Source of the DNA: Bagarius yarrelli
Taxonomy: Eukaryota; Chordata; Actinopteri; Siluriformes; Sisoridae
Reading direction: 5' to 3'
NCBI GenBank assembly: GCA_005784505.1
Contig: VCAZ01000012.1
Location: forward strand, 3,973,011-4,037,010
DNA length: 64,000 bases
Part shown: one piece after another, positions 34,466 to 47,244 of the stretch
How positions within the stretch are numbered: the stretch's first letter is position 1
Layout of the letters: every line of letters begins with the position of its first letter
Notes under the pieces: generated by a model
What the model was told of the DNA's origin: nothing
Database searches by the model: none
The model's input: only the letters and a program-made list of their open reading frames with translations
Position numbers and translations under genes: made by a program

Positions 34466-35319
34466 TTAATTTGATCCTTTACAGCAGGTTATTTCAATAT
34501 ATCAGCTAATCACCTCTTATTGTGTGCTTTTGTGTCGAACTGAACAATTTTAACTGTGCACACGTTTATTTTATTCCAAATAGCAATGATTTGCATTATA
34601 AGCGTTGTCATTTTTTGTGGTGGGTTAAGAAGCGGCTTGTACGTTTTCTAAGAACTACACACAAACACAGCATCATCTACGACAGTCTCACCTTTATAAC
34701 CTTAAACATGAACTTCTGGGTTGAAAGATACAATACTCTAATTAGCTCTCTAATATAAGCAATGTGAAAGTCCTAGTTAATGAAAAGGGCCATGTTCTAA
34801 ATTAGTTTGGGATCACGTAAGAGTTCTTAAAGTTTATATATTTTTTTATTTGTATATAGTGTAGATAAAAGATAAAATTAAATGGATTTTTAATGGCAAA
34901 GGAGGACTAAAAAAACAAAATTACAATGCTAATGATTTTGTTTTTAGCAATTCTTGATAAATATTTGTTGTGTTTCTATACTGTCATTTTAACATTTAAG
35001 ACTAATTCATAATAAAGTTTAACCAAAGTTAATCCGAATTGCGTTTTATTGATGACACAACATTGTGCAAGGTCTGTATTGCAGTTGTAATGATAAAGTG
35101 GCAAGTTAGTCAAAAATGAATAAATCTTTTGTTTATTGTGTCTATAAATAAAGCCCTAGTTTAGAAATAAAAAAGTAATATGTTGCTAATTAATATTTAC
35201 AGAATATTATTTTGCTATCAGATTTTCTCATTTATTAAAAAACATTTTTTTTTTCATTTTTTTTTTTTTTTTTTGTGCTTGAATGATAAATCTGTCGTCT
35301 TCTTACCCATATATTTCCC

Positions 35320-35610
35320 TCATCAGCTGCATTCTGAGCCCTCAGGGCAATCGGGTGGCTGCTTGCATTAGGCTGCACCTTGTCAACAGGGCTTATAAAA
35401 GCTGTTGTCCCCAAAATGAGTACGATATCGAAATCTCCACATACGCATCAGATTAGCAGGCCCCAGGAGCAGCCCATCTTTCCCTGGGGGACCGCCTTCC
35501 CTCCTTTTACTCGCTCACTCAGACCTGAAATTCATTAGGCTCTCTCACTGGTGGCCATTAGACTAACCGTGTTAGCGTGGTGGCGTATCCCCCGCAGCCT
35601 CTCGGCTCAT
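35320..35610. promoter_or_regulatory. Candidate regulatory block
   Basis: A GC-richer repeat-free island after a poly-T tract: CAGCTGCATTCTGAGCCCTC, GGCTGCTTGCATTAGGCTGC, TGAAATTCATTAGGCTCTCT and GGTGGCCATTAGACTAACCG. Three separate CATTAG motifs resemble homeodomain half-sites. Confidence 0.3.
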
Positions 35611-35817
35611 CTCCAGTAAGTGGATAATGTCTTTAGACTGATTATGAGAAAGAGAAATGCTATTGAGAAGACGCCCTGCAGCAGTAAACCTTGGGCAGAA
35701 GGAATATTTCCACAGAAGCTCAGGTGTTTCTCTGTCCACAAGGAGAGGCGTAGGCAGAAAAATGACCTTGTTTTAATATGTGAAAATGAAAATTTTTTTT
35801 TTTTACTTTTTCTATTG

Positions 35818-35970
35818 GGGCAACACCGTGGCTTAGTGTTTAGCACCATTGCCACGCGACCAAAAGGTCCCGGGTTTGATCCTCGGGTAGCGGCCTTTCT
35901 ATGTGAAGTTTGCATGTTCTTACCATGCTTGCTTGGGTTTACTCCGGTTTCCTCCCACAGTACAAAAACA
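35818..35970 (+). mobile_element. tRNA-derived SINE of the DANA/HE1 type
   Basis: GGCTTAGTGTTTAGCACCAT (A-box-like), GGTCCCGGGTTTGATCCTCG (B-box-like), then GTGAAGTTTGCATGTTCTTA and CCTCCCACAGTACAAAAACA. This order is typical of the V-SINE/DANA group in fish and differs from the CACTGTTGGG family. It produces a spurious 144-codon frame at 35620-36054. Confidence 0.8.
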
Positions 35971-36229
35971 TGTATGTCAGGTCAGGGTGTGAAGTACGAG
36001 TGTAATCGCCATAAAAATAGCCTCAATGCTGGCATGGCGTTAAAAAATAAGTAAATAAATAATTTTAAATACTTTTGTCAGATAGAAGCAATTGCAAATG
36101 CAAACCTATAAGTAATAAATCTTAAAAAAATCTATTTGCAAACCCGTATTCTACCCATAACATTCCCTTCTTTTTTTCTTGTGACTTGTGAATTCCCCAG
36201 TTGAATTCTTTTACGCTCTTTGTGGACTT

Positions 36230-36515
36230 CCTTTTTTTCCAGGGTCACTGGTACACCCTCCAGTAGCTCCTGATTGACAGACAGGGCCAGGAAGTTGAGT
36301 TTTAACTCTTACACCTCATTGGTCCCAGGGTTGAAAAAAAGTTATCAGGAAACCTCTTTGTGGACCTTTGGGCAAAGAAGCGGCTCTCATATGCATAGCT
36401 CATATCCATGTCTCATTTAGCCACTGAGTGAGCACTGCTGCCCCGGTCATAGGAAGGAAAGAGGGGGGCTTGCACAGATAGGGGAAAACCCAAGATGCCC
36501 AGAGACGCATGCTGT
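36230..36515. promoter_or_regulatory. Candidate regulatory block
   Basis: Repeat-free: GGGTCACTGGTACACCCTCC, CTCCTGATTGACAGACAGGG (a TGATTGACAG Pbx/Meis-type site), CGGCTCTCATATGCATAGCT (octamer-like ATGCATA) and CTCATATCCATGTCTCATTT. Composition and motif inference only. Confidence 0.35.
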
Positions 36516-36849
36516 GGCCTGTTCCCAAAATTTAAAGTTTGCTAGTTCAAGATGTCTTTGTATTCTTCATAGGTCAAGGCTACATGTTACAGGATATGTT
36601 AAGTAACGGAAAAGGTGTTTATTAAACATATTGTGACAGCTTTTAACAGCTTTAAAAAAAAATTGGAGTGTACATTTGCTCCATGTCCAGAAACAGAGGG
36701 TATTGCCCTTCGACATTAGAAATAGAAAATGTTTATTTACTTATTTATTTGTTTTATATTGTAAGAGTATAATGATCTATTCTAAACTTTTGATTGGTTG
36801 CATAATCCTTAAATTTGGAACATCTCAGTCTCCATCCAATCCAAATAAG

Positions 36850-37030
36850 GGGGGAGAGGGTGCCGCAGTAGCTAGGGTGTTGGACCGCTAATTAGAAAAT
36901 GATTCCCAGCTTCACCAAGTTGCCACTGTTGGGTCCCTGAGCAAGGCCCTTAACCCCCAATTGCTCAGCTGTATAAGGAAGATAAATGGATAAGGGTGTC
37001 TACCAAATACCGTAAATGTGAATGTAACAG
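36850..37030 (+). mobile_element. tRNA-derived SINE
   Basis: CAGTAGCTAGGGTGTTGGAC, GCCACTGTTGGGTCCCTGAG, AAGGCCCTTAACCCCCAATT, and the tail GGATAAGGGTGTCTACCAAA. Same family as the copy at 9848, nearly full length. Confidence 0.85.
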
Positions 37031-37139
37031 TCATCCATTGTGAAACTGGACACAGATTGGGATAAAAGTGGTCATTCAGCAAGTGAAAACCAAAGGTGTT
37101 GTTAAATGATAATGTTGGACTATTAGACTTTGCTTTGTG

Positions 37140-37370
37140 TAATTAGTTTACCCCCTACGGCTCTCAGCGTGATGAGTGTTTGTGACGGGAGGACAGGCCC
37201 TGACACGTCTGCTCGCTGCTAAATGCTCACGGCCAGATTGTGCGGCTTGCTGATTAATTGGCTCTCATTTAAAGGGATTCGACTTCCAAACAATGAGCTG
37301 TAATAATACCTTATTAATGTCAGACTGGCTTGTCACAATGTGACTAGATTTACTGTTAAAACAATACCAG
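37140..37370. promoter_or_regulatory. Candidate regulatory block with homeodomain sites
   Basis: A repeat-free stretch containing GGACAGGCCCTGACACGTCT, GGCTTGCTGATTAATTGGCT (TGATTAATTG at 37251-37260, overlapping TAAT cores), CAATGAGCTGTAATAATACC and TTATTAATGTCAGACTGGCT. A low-repeat, TAAT-rich layout between two repeats is typical of developmental enhancers. Confidence 0.4.
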
Positions 37371-37638
37371 TGGAGTGGGAGAGCAGACCAGCGTTCAGAT
37401 GAGCCGTCTGCGTGTGGACTATGTTTTCAACTTTGACTTTACACTGTGCAATCCTGACAGTGGCACCATCGAATCCTGTTGAACACTGATCTCAATTAAA
37501 AACCATTCTCTAAGGACTTAGGCTTAATTTGGCCAGCTTGCATTATAGACTAGATTACCATTAACATGTTAGATTTGGCTGTTTTAGATTTTCATTAATC
37601 ATATCCTATCTCAGCCATTTTGTCTCACGTATACATGT

Positions 37639-37690
37639 GCGTGTGTGTGGTGCGGTGCGTTTGTGTGTGTGTGTGTGTGTGTGTGAGTGA
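37639..37690. repeat. GT microsatellite
   Basis: Imperfect then pure TG run, followed by GAGAGAAAGAAAGGAAGG. Confidence 0.95.
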
Positions 37691-37739
37691 GAGAAAGAAA
37701 GGAAGGAAGAAGGTACTCTATTTAACTGGAGTGCTACTT

Positions 37740-37935
37740 GGCTCCTACACCTTTAAAGACAGCTAATGATGATTTATTTCTCCCTGACGACCCGCAGTCT
37801 GGGAGCAGGAGAAGCACTGTCTGTCATCGGGTGCTAACAATCACTAATTAGCCATAATGTCTATTAACACTACCACCAGTGCAACTGTTCTCGCAGCTGT
37901 CATTCAGCACAAGTGCTGGCCATGGACTGCTCCGG
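37740..37935. promoter_or_regulatory. Candidate regulatory block
   Basis: Repeat-free: GACAGCTAATGATGATTTAT, GGGAGCAGGAGAAGCACTGT, and the palindromic homeodomain site CTAATTAG at 37844-37851 within AACAATCACTAATTAGCCAT, followed by CGCAGCTGTCATTCAGCACA. Confidence 0.35.
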
Positions 37936-38119
37936 AGGCAGTTTCATCGAAACTTAATACTGATTGCATAAAGAATACAGTTTCAAACTGATATGCAGCA
38001 TAATACAGCCTGCTTTATAAATTACCTTAATACTTTTGTTAAACCAGCAGAATAGTCATGTCTTTGACAGCAACAGTATAAAAATTAAACTTGACAAGGC
38101 TTTTGATTCATTTTTAGCA

Positions 38120-38480
38120 TAGGATTCTTTACCCTGCCAGGGTCCTGGCATGGTCTTCTCCCTGGCCCAGCACTAACTGCAGCTGTGTCACCTCCACTGA
38201 GCTGTGGCATTTATGACGCCCGTACGACCTAGAACGTAGCAAGATGAGGGTACTTCCACGCCAGAGAGCAGTCAGCACAACTCAGGGTGAGCCAGAGCTT
38301 TATACACGCGATTATTGCAAATCTTCCCAAGCCAAACACAACACTGTAATGGATCATAACTTAAAGGCAGACAAGTTCAAAAGCTGAAATGCGGCGACTT
38401 GGCTCATGGGAGCTTTTCCACAGAGAGGATCAGCCTGTTTCAGGCACCTCCACTGTTAGTGTAGTAATATCAAGTGTGAC
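38120..38480. promoter_or_regulatory. Candidate regulatory block
   Basis: Balanced composition and no repeats: GCCAGGGTCCTGGCATGGTC (an imperfect palindrome), CTGAGCTGTGGCATTTATGA, TTATACACGCGATTATTGCA. No coding potential seen. Confidence 0.25.
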
Positions 38481-39006
38481 AAGGAACCCTAAAGCGCTAT
38501 TAAGGTCCTCTGAGATTAGCATGTTGTTGTTGTTTTTTTTTAATACAAAGAAATGAAGGAGTTAAAGTATAAGGCTGTTCTACTAAAAAGTTTCATGTTG
38601 CCTCAGGGGTAAAGCACTGGCAGTTAAAGTAATGTGGTGTTTCTGATTGTTCATAAGCTTTTTTAAGCATTTACAAAAATCGTTTGACAGTTTTTTTATA
38701 GATTGTAATTTAAATGAATATGTACATGTCTGCTTGATATGTCATTACTACAGAAAGTCTCAATGAAAATAATAACAATAATATCTTATTAATCTCATAA
38801 TTGTAGATGTCTTTCATACCTTTTGCTGGTTCTCTCTAAATTCATTGTTAATTTGCTTTGCATTCATTTGGGAAATGAATCTTTAACTCCCGAACAACAG
38901 TGTCTTTACAATAATAAGTATGAGCTGACTATACTTCCAGGGGACCAGAATCTGGGACACTTGCTTGCAATCGCTGTAAAAAAAAAAAAAAAAAAAAAAT
39001 TTCGGT

Positions 39007-39235
39007 ATGAATGACATTCAGACGTACTACCTCCTCCATGTTGAAACTGCACAGTCACCGTTTTCAGCTACGAATGCATATGACGAGTCGTCTCTTCCGC
39101 AGGCTCATGGGATAGTAAAGTGTACATCGTATGCATACTTCAAAATCTGGGCAGGAGTAGTAGGTCACATAGTAAAGATTTGGGCATACTACACTTTCGC
39201 CTACTATAAAGTATGGAAGTTTGCGATTTCAGGCA
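39007..39235 (+). mobile_element. Harbinger-like non-coding remnant
   Basis: CAGACGTACTACCTCCTCCA, CATCGTATGCATACTTCAAA, GGCAGGAGTAGTAGGTCACA and GAAGTTTGCGATTTC resemble fish PIF/Harbinger-derived repeats. It underlies most of a 139-codon open frame (39007-39426) that is not a gene. Confidence 0.5.
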
Positions 39236-39335
39236 GGGCCTCTTTTTGCTATACTGGCTCCGCAATAGATGGAAAGAAAAACAAGAAGCACTTTCGGCAC
39301 TCTTTTATCAGAGTCAATGGACATGTTAAGTTTAG

Positions 39336-40135
39336 AACCCAACTGCAGTTTATTTCACACGTTTGCGGGGGTTCCTCATCCACTAAACCTACCGTGAATG
39401 AGGAGCCGCTTAGATGCAGCGCATAATCAATATACCAGTGAATTTTTCCTCCTGGCATCTTGCAATGAAGAGAGTCCTTCCAGCCCCACCCGGAAGATGT
39501 CCTTAAGCGCCACATCATTAAATTTCACCTGGTTACTGAGTTCACAAAAATCTTCTACATAATCCTCAATGGTTTATATTTGGGGGTTGTGGATTCTTAA
39601 TGAGCTTCACTGAGGCGAGTATCGTTTTAGAACCCATATGTGCAGTTTATTGACATTTAACACTGCACCCATAGGTGCAGTTTATTTACACGTTTACACG
39701 TTTATTTGGCAAAACAACAAACATAAAATAAACTAGACTTGTCTCACCTTAGCTTGACTTGAACACTTAACAAAACAACAAACATAAACTTGACTTGAAT
39801 ACACTCAACTTGAAAAATGAACTCAGAACATAAACATAATATAAAAATAATAAAACATGAACCTAACATGAAACATAATCCTTACCTAAACCAATCAATG
39901 GGTGGCTCTGGCATGGTTGACTCTGCATGAGCCGTCTCTGCCACGGCCTATGCTGTCATCACATGACATGGATTACATTACAAGGAACAAAACAGGAAGT
40001 AAACAAAGACATGAACAATAAACATGAACTCAAAACATAATCGCAATATAAACATATAACAAAAACATAAAACATGAACCGAACATAAAGAAGAAACCTA
40101 AAACAAAAACATAAAACATGAACCTTACACATGTG
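39336..40135. repeat. Unnamed interspersed repeat, copy 1
   Basis: Contains CAGTTTATTTCACACGTTTG and then a long A-rich tract of ACATAAA / AACATGAAC variants. Its part around 39960-40060 (CACATGACATGG ... GGAAGTAAACAAAGACATGA, ACAATAAACATGAACTCAAA) aligns by eye with the copy at 51610-52060 in the same orientation. No coding capacity. It could be a solo LTR or a non-coding DNA element. Confidence 0.6.
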
Positions 40136-40317
40136 CTAATCTTGTGTTACCGACTACTTCATTGCACATTGCTCAAAATGTTGTATTTAGTCTTGTTGTA
40201 AATTCTTAAACACTGAATAGAATATTATTTATGACATAATTGTAACAAGTGTGCATTTAATCTACAAACTGCTCAACAAACGTATCTATGCCACAACTGT
40301 ACAAAAGTATGCGACAT

Positions 40318-40603
40318 CTGCAACCCTACCAAGACCTGGCCGTCCACCTGAACTGACAGACCGAGCATAGAGAGCACTGCTCAGAGGAGGGGGTCTAAAT
40401 ACAAATGCACACCACACTTTTCAGATTTTTATTAGCCTAAATTTTTTTTAAATCGTATATTATTTTTATTCCACTTTACAATTATGTGCTACTTTGTGTT
40501 GGTCTGTTACATAAAATCTCAATAACACGTTTAGGTTTGTGATTGTTAGGTGACAAAATGTGAAAAAGTTCAAGGGGGATGAATACTTTTTCGAGGCACT
40601 GTA
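40318..40603 (+). mobile_element. Internally deleted Tc1-like element
   Basis: CCAAGACCTGGCCGTCCACC (compare about 246-266) is followed after a few dozen bases by TACAAATGCACACCACACTT (compare 1049-1069) and the same right end, finishing CGAGGCACTGTA. Roughly 750 bp of transposase present in the copy at 1-1236 is missing. It keeps the right terminal repeat, but the left is not recognisable. Confidence 0.85.
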
Positions 40604-41334
40604 TATGAATTCTTTAGTACGTGTCCGTTTATAGTTCTTGTGTTGCTCCTTTCTGTGGCTTTTGTTTCCCCTTTGCGATTAATAACTTTCTCAATACATA
40701 ATTACACAATAATGAAAGTATTTATTTTTGGAGTTAGAATGAGAGGGGCATTTCATAAAAACAATAATGCTGAGGGAAATCGAATCCTCTGGAGTGCTCC
40801 AAATTCACAGCACATCTGAGATAAAAATAAACATCGTAATGCAGAATATTTAATATACATATTTGCCTCTTGGCTGTTTTTTCAAGATTTTGCTTTTTTT
40901 TTTTTGTTCTTATTTAAAAAAGCAAAGAAAAACAGTTTCATTAATTATGTTTACTTGTTGAAAATTGTGTATCGAGTAAAACAGATAGTGAACATTTTTT
41001 GAAAAATGTCATAATTACATAAAACGAGATCTGTACAGATTGCAAAACGAGTTATTAGCCTTTCTCTAACAGTTAAAAGTTAACAGAATATTTTCATATT
41101 TATAGCTCAACGGCTGGTTAAATAAATAAAGTCATTGTTATTGCATCAGTCTGTTAACCCTATTTGTATAATATGTAAATTTAAATATTAAAATACTTTA
41201 AAAACTATGTATTAGTGCTTATTTACTTTTAATTCATTTATATTGTAAGTTGTATTCTGCAGCTTTAAAAAGTGTAACATGACTTTTTGCTTTTTTCCTA
41301 ATCTAAGATTTATTTAATGCTTGTAATTTTAGGT

Positions 41335-41560
41335 ATTTTCCGTAGCACATCACGCTTCAGCCATTGTTTCTGCATAGGATCAGCTTCCAGCTGAACTCAC
41401 ATCCTGCCTAAGGAGGAAGTGCAATGCCAACCCAAGAATGTGCGTACATAAGATCTTTTTTTTCAGTTTTGCAGAACCCGAGAATGTAATGAAGCCTAAT
41501 GAAGATGTATTAGCGAGTGAAGTGGCTTTGACCACTTTGTTAAATGAGCAGGGCAGTTAA
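41335..41560. promoter_or_regulatory. Candidate regulatory block
   Basis: Repeat-free with CACATCACGCTTCAGCCATT, GTTTCTGCATAGGATCAGCT and TAATGAAGCCTAATGAAGAT (tandem TAATGAAG). Composition-based inference only. Confidence 0.25.
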
Positions 41561-42769
41561 CATTCCTCTGATGCGGTGGAATCCCACAGTGGAGCTGCGT
41601 TGGGTTTGGTATCAAGATCATAATATGTTCTCTTTACTTTGCTGGGGGAGCGTTGCCAGGTTTGATATGGCAGTGCAGCCGTCACGTGTAAAGATTATTT
41701 ATTCTGATAATTACCTAGAAGTCATAGGAAACTAATTTTGTGCCCCCAAACCTGATATATATTTACTTGACACATGAAAACAGAAGTAGACCTGATCTTT
41801 CTAAGCTTGCAAAACATCATGTGGTAGTTGGCATGCATCGGACGTGACATGCACACATTTCATCCATGACGTCATGTGATACTGGTTTATTCTGGCAGTA
41901 GAAAGCAAGCTCTGCTGCTGTGTGCTGTTAATTGCTCCATAATAGTCTTAGTGAAAGCACCAGGCACCATGGTGGGTTAGTGTGGGGTCCTTCTGTTTGC
42001 GATAGTGCAGGCCTCCTTTCTTTTAGCTTCAATACCACTCGGAGGCACTTGTGGGATCAGGTATAATGATGTCTTTGGCTGCCGGCACACTGCAAATGAA
42101 CTCAAAGCAGCAGTGTTTATGGGCGATTGGGCTGTTCGGGGACAGATCAGAAGCAGGCCTGTAGCTTAGGCTCATGTTTCAGAAACTCCCCAGATGACTG
42201 ATCCCAGATCGGTTCACAGCAGCTATATTTCTGATGAATGGAACTTCAAATCTGAATCTGCATCAGCAGTGAAGGACCTGCCTGACAGCTATGTGCCTAT
42301 GGGTGACCAGAAAGACCTTGGGGGCTCTGATTATTTACAGATTTCTAGTAAACATCAGACTAAAATACCTCAAGGTTCACTAAATGTTACGTTGAATGCT
42401 GCTCTATATTTCCCCCATTTTCCAAAAACTTTTTTTTTGTGTTTCTGTCTTTTCCTGTTTGTTTGTCCTATTAAAATATAAAGGTTGAACAGGCAGTTTT
42501 AGACTATTTCTGCTACTCCAGATTTATGAAGCGTGTGAGGTGAAGGAGGAAGAGGTGGAGTTTTGTGGTTTGCGAAAGAAAAAGCTAGAGAATGAGAGAA
42601 AGAGGCGGTTTTGTCATCATATCTCCAAAGCCCCAGTGCTATGGTAGGTTCATGGAAAACTACTTAGAACTCCAGACGTGCTAGGCTTGCCAGAATCAGC
42701 TCCGAGTCCAAAAGGAATTAATATTAATATTAGCACGAGTCGACCCTGACATGTGCAATTTAGGCCAGA

Positions 42770-42930
42770 GCCTGTATAAATCTATCCCAGAAGCCCTTGC
42801 TTCCGGCCGGCTGGGACCCGGAGAGCTTGGAACGTGGAGGGTTGAGTGTCTGAAATATCCATCGGCCAATTATCTCCCTCACTCAGGCTGAACTTGGAGC
42901 TCTATAAAAGCCACTTTAAGATGGACTGAG
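42770..42930. promoter_or_regulatory. Candidate regulatory block
   Basis: GC-richer, repeat-free: GGCCGGCTGGGACCCGGAGA, AATATCCATCGGCCAATTAT (CCAATTAT again) and CTCTATAAAAGCCACTTTAA. The TATAAAA could be read as a TATA box, but no transcript downstream can be supported. Confidence 0.3.
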
Positions 42931-43773
42931 AAAGGTTTTTTTTTTTTTATTCTTTTGCTGGACGTGGCTGTATTACTTCCCGTTTTGACAAGCACCTAAA
43001 TTTTAAGCACAAAAGGAATTCCTCAGTTCATTTATTACCTGTTATACTTTTGGGCTAGGTTACGGGTAATCATGTAGATTTACCCCCACTACAGAAAAGA
43101 AGCCCAACAGTCAATTTTCGTAACATTGTAGATCAGTGTCATTACATTTTTTTTTTTTTTTAATATTTGCTTCTATTAGGAAAATATTCCTACAAGTTTT
43201 ATCTGTAGGTCGTAAAGTAAAAATCATTTAAATGACTCGTCCTAATTATTATTGTTAATTACAATTACAAGATTCAAGAAAGATTCAAGATTTATTAATC
43301 CCAGGGGGAAAAGTGTTTTATAAGCGATCCCTGAAAGTATAGTCTTTAACTTTATTATATAGTCTTCATTGACCTTTTTAGGTTTACATCTTACTTCGAT
43401 AGCTGTGTCTGTTTTTTAGCTTAATTCTTTTTTTTAAATATGTTTTAAAAGTTAATTTAATAGACTGATTCTTATTATACCTCTATCAAAGCATCCCGAT
43501 AAAAAAACAGATTCTTTAGCCAGTAATGAGAGCTGGATAAAAAAAAAAAAAAAACCACACAGCCCCTGTGTAATATACTGTATGTAAGGGATTCGACCGC
43601 TTAAGCTAAGCTGTGCCTTTTATGCTAGTTTGTCCACCTGCCTATAAGTTTATTTCTCTGACACCTGGTATTGCAGCTGCTTGCAGAGAAGAAGACGTTT
43701 TTGTGGCTGCCGAACGACTTGCTAATGGGGAAAAAGAAACGTCGCTGCAAAAAAAACTGCAATGAGTAATTAC

Positions 43774-43850
43774 GAGAAGAGAAGAGAAGAGAAGAAAAGA
43801 GAAGAGAAGAGAAGAGAAGAGAAAAGAAGAGAAGAGAAGAGAAAAGAGAG
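43774..43850. repeat. GAGAA pentanucleotide microsatellite
   Basis: About fifteen GAGAA units with a few GAAAA variants. Confidence 0.95.
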
Positions 43851-44458
43851 TGGGCTAAAATTAGCTGTTTGTGAAGTATGATAGATAAGCTGTGAAACAT
43901 CTAATAATATCTTTATAATATTTGCTTTAATACCCAGGAAATGAATGCCATGCAAAGCGGCAGGTTCCATTTACACCTTTTCGATCACTCCTGTTTTTTC
44001 TTTCTATATTTTTTTTCTTAATGTCAGTCTTTTTCTCTTCACATTGATTCAAGTTTCCAGCGCTTCCCAGGATTTCTGTTTCTCTGCTCAAGTCTGGAAG
44101 AACTTACAATTGCAGTTAAAGTCTTTTCAGAATTATGAATGTTGCCATTGATTGTGAGTCATTAATTATGATGGGGTTTTTTTGTTGAAAGTAAGACCTG
44201 CCCAATTTTCAGTTTTTAAAAAGGGTTATTCCAGAGAGACACAAAAAAGTAAGATGCGGAGACTTGACTGTATAACCTTCAGAGTCGATCTAGAGTTTCA
44301 GGCTTACTTCCTTTCCCAGGCTCAAAAGAGAGGGTGCCTAAGGAGGGATGCAGCTTAGCCAGCTATTGTTCTCGGTGTGCATACACACACTCAAGAGGCA
44401 GGTGGATGATTCTGACTCAAGGGATGGGGCGAGAGAAAAAGGAAACCTGAGAAGTAAC

Positions 44459-44515
44459 GAGAGCGAGAGAGAGCGCGCGAGAGACAGAGAGAGAGTTTTC
44501 TTGTACACACATCCA

Positions 44516-44556
<41 letters not shown>
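44459..44556. repeat. GA and CA compound microsatellite
   Basis: GA-rich run at 44459-44495 and pure CA at 44519-44556. Confidence 0.95.
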
Positions 44557-44558
<2 letters not shown>

Positions 44559-45157
44559 ATTACAGACACTGAAACTCAATACTTCCTCCAACCCCCGCAC
44601 TCCAGCATGCCTCACTTCACACCACCAATACTGCAACAAAACATCATCACACTCATTGATTCCACTGATGGCTATAAAATACACTGCGTTTAAATAGACT
44701 TAATGACCAACAGATCAAAATGACAGTAATAAAGTTGGATTGTTTTTGTTGACAGGCAAGACAAATATCATTTTGTACTGTAATGGGCTACACTAAAACT
44801 TCAACTATAGTCTGTCCTGACCTCATTTGTCATTTCAGGAATAGACTAGCTTGCTTTGGATACGTGTGTCTTTTTTGACCGCCTTTCAGCTTGTGAGCTT
44901 TGTTTAAAATAGAGCTGTGTTTAAATGCTGCTATGTGGAGTATTGATGAAGTCATTTGTATTTGGATTGTCCTCTTCCTGTCTCCCTAAGGAGTATATGC
45001 ATACACAATCAAGGGCATAGTCTGGGCTAGGGTTACGTTCAGCTGTATGTAGGAGAAAGGATTGTTTTTCTAAAAATGTGTTTGTCTTTGTAAGTGTGTA
45101 TCAGTAAACGTTTACGTGTGTGTACAAGTATACGTTTATAAAAACGTGCATGTGCTC

Positions 45158-45352
45158 TTACATTTACAGCAATTGTCAGATGCCCTTATTCAGAGCGCCT
45201 TACATTTTATTTCTCTTTTTTTATATAGCTAAGCAATTGGGGGCTAAGCGCCTTGCTTAGGGGCCCAACAGTAGCAACTTAGTGGTGCTGGGAATTAAAC
45301 CCCGATCTTCCAATTAGTAGTCCAACACCTTAATCACTGCACTACCACTTCC
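45158..45352 (-). mobile_element. tRNA-derived SINE
   Basis: On the minus strand: GGTGTTGGACTACTAATTGG, TTAATTCCCAGCACCACTAA, CTACTGTTGGGCCCCTAAGC, and the tail CAGATGCCCTTATTC seen from the + side. Nearly full length, same family as the copy at 9848. Confidence 0.85.
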
Positions 45353-47244
45353 AAATGGAAGAATATAGGGAATGATGATTCCATTCTGGTGGAAACCAAA
45401 TGTTCCAGCAGGGATAGGACGAACTGACTGGTTTGGTCTTGTTGAGGGTTAAAATATATATATTGGATATATATTATATATGGATCAAAAGATTTTACTT
45501 TGGTAACTGGGGCTAAGATAAGGATTAGGTCCTCACAAAAATAGTAAAACAAATAGGTGGGTGTGTAAACCATTGTTTTTTGGTAACTGCTGTTTTCACT
45601 CAGTCAAAAACCATTTAAAGACACGCTGCACTGTTTTATTGTAGATTATTATCAGTAATGAGTTTTAACTTTTGCGCCTTCTCCTCTCACGTAAACCTGA
45701 ACGATTTCGCCAATAGATGATGCCAGCTAACAATAATGCAGATGGAGTGGCGTAGGTGATGTTGAGGGGGGTTACTTCCACTCATACTTTGCTGTTCTCC
45801 CAAAACCCTGTGTGTGTGTTATTCTCTGGCTGCTGCCTGCAGTCTCTGAGCGGATAGATTTCAGCAGCAACATGATTATCCGCATCATGTTACTATACCC
45901 GGGCCCTGCGCAGAGGCCTACGTTTTTACAGAAACTCGACACCAATACATCCAGTGTTTATTTCACACGTTTATTTTCTCAAGCAAATCTCTTCCATCAC
46001 TATTCGTCCCACTCTTTTTCTCCTCTATTGTTAGAGAAGAGGAAAAGAAAAGATGAGAAATCCCAAAACACCATCACTGAGGGGAAACTGGTCAGAGTCA
46101 TTTTTCCTCTGTTCTTATAGCTTTCACCGTAAAGCCATATTCCATCATTTCAAAAATATAGCATAGCTGTTTGATAACTAGGGATGCAGATTTCTGATAT
46201 ATTAGTTTAATGTGTATGTTAATATGTTTATCTTCTGCAGTGGAATCTTTAAAAAAAAAAAAAAAACTCGTATAGGTTCCTGTAGTGTAAATTTTTGTCC
46301 TGGTTTTCCAGAACAATCCAAACTCCAGTCAGTGGTAACTGAATCCCTTAGTGTTGGGTGTTGAGTAATAGCAAAACAAGAATTGTCAGAGGAAACTATG
46401 AAACCTAGACTGGTTTGGAAAACACTGCTCTGCTATATGTAGGATAATTAACAGTAATGAATAGCATGTGACGCTTTCTGCTATCTATCCTTGGAATTCT
46501 CTTACAATAGGCTGCCTGAGGTAAACCTCTCCACCCTATGCAACCTCTAAACTTTTGTACTTTACTTCATAATATCATAGTTACAGGTTCTACCCATTTA
46601 TCGATCGTTGGTACTTTAAGCCTCCTGAAACCTTTTAGTACGCACTGCATTTTTCCCCCTCGGAAATCCTCCATGCTCAGGGGGTCTTTGATGAATCAGA
46701 CTGAAGGTCACTATCCAATTCAGTGTAATATGTCAGGATTAGGCCCTTTCCAGAACCACACGTCTTGTAGCAGGGTGACATACTGCAGGTGGCCACATTT
46801 CTAAATAGCTGTGTAGCTAAAAGGTGTACAGCCATAACCTGTTGCTCAACAGGCAGAACTTTCTACATAAAGAGAACAATTTACTCCACTAGGTAGAACC
46901 TTAAGGTGTGGGTTCCAATGGTGTGGAGGAAATACCTTGAAATAGAAAGAAGGAAATATAAATAACTGTGATTGTGCTTAAGAATTGAATTGTGGTCCTT
47001 CTGTGGAACTTTGTTAGCCACAGTAAAAAGCATGTGCAGGCTTTGTGTTGCCTATAATTAAGACCTTAAACAGGCATCAAAGAAAACATAGTTTTTAATT
47101 GTATTTTTTATAATATACTATTATGTTATTATTGGTATAGCATAATATGCGGCTATTATTATATACTGCTGACAGGAACATACTGTACATACATTTCTAC
47201 AAATAATTTATGTCTATTGTCAGAAGCGTTATGCTAATAAAATT

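Noticed and set aside
35620..36054. 144-codon open frame on the + strand
   Set aside because: Runs through poly-T and a DANA-type SINE; not a gene.
39007..39426. 139-codon open frame on the + strand
   Set aside because: Covers a Harbinger-like non-coding remnant and part of an interspersed repeat; no protein similarity.
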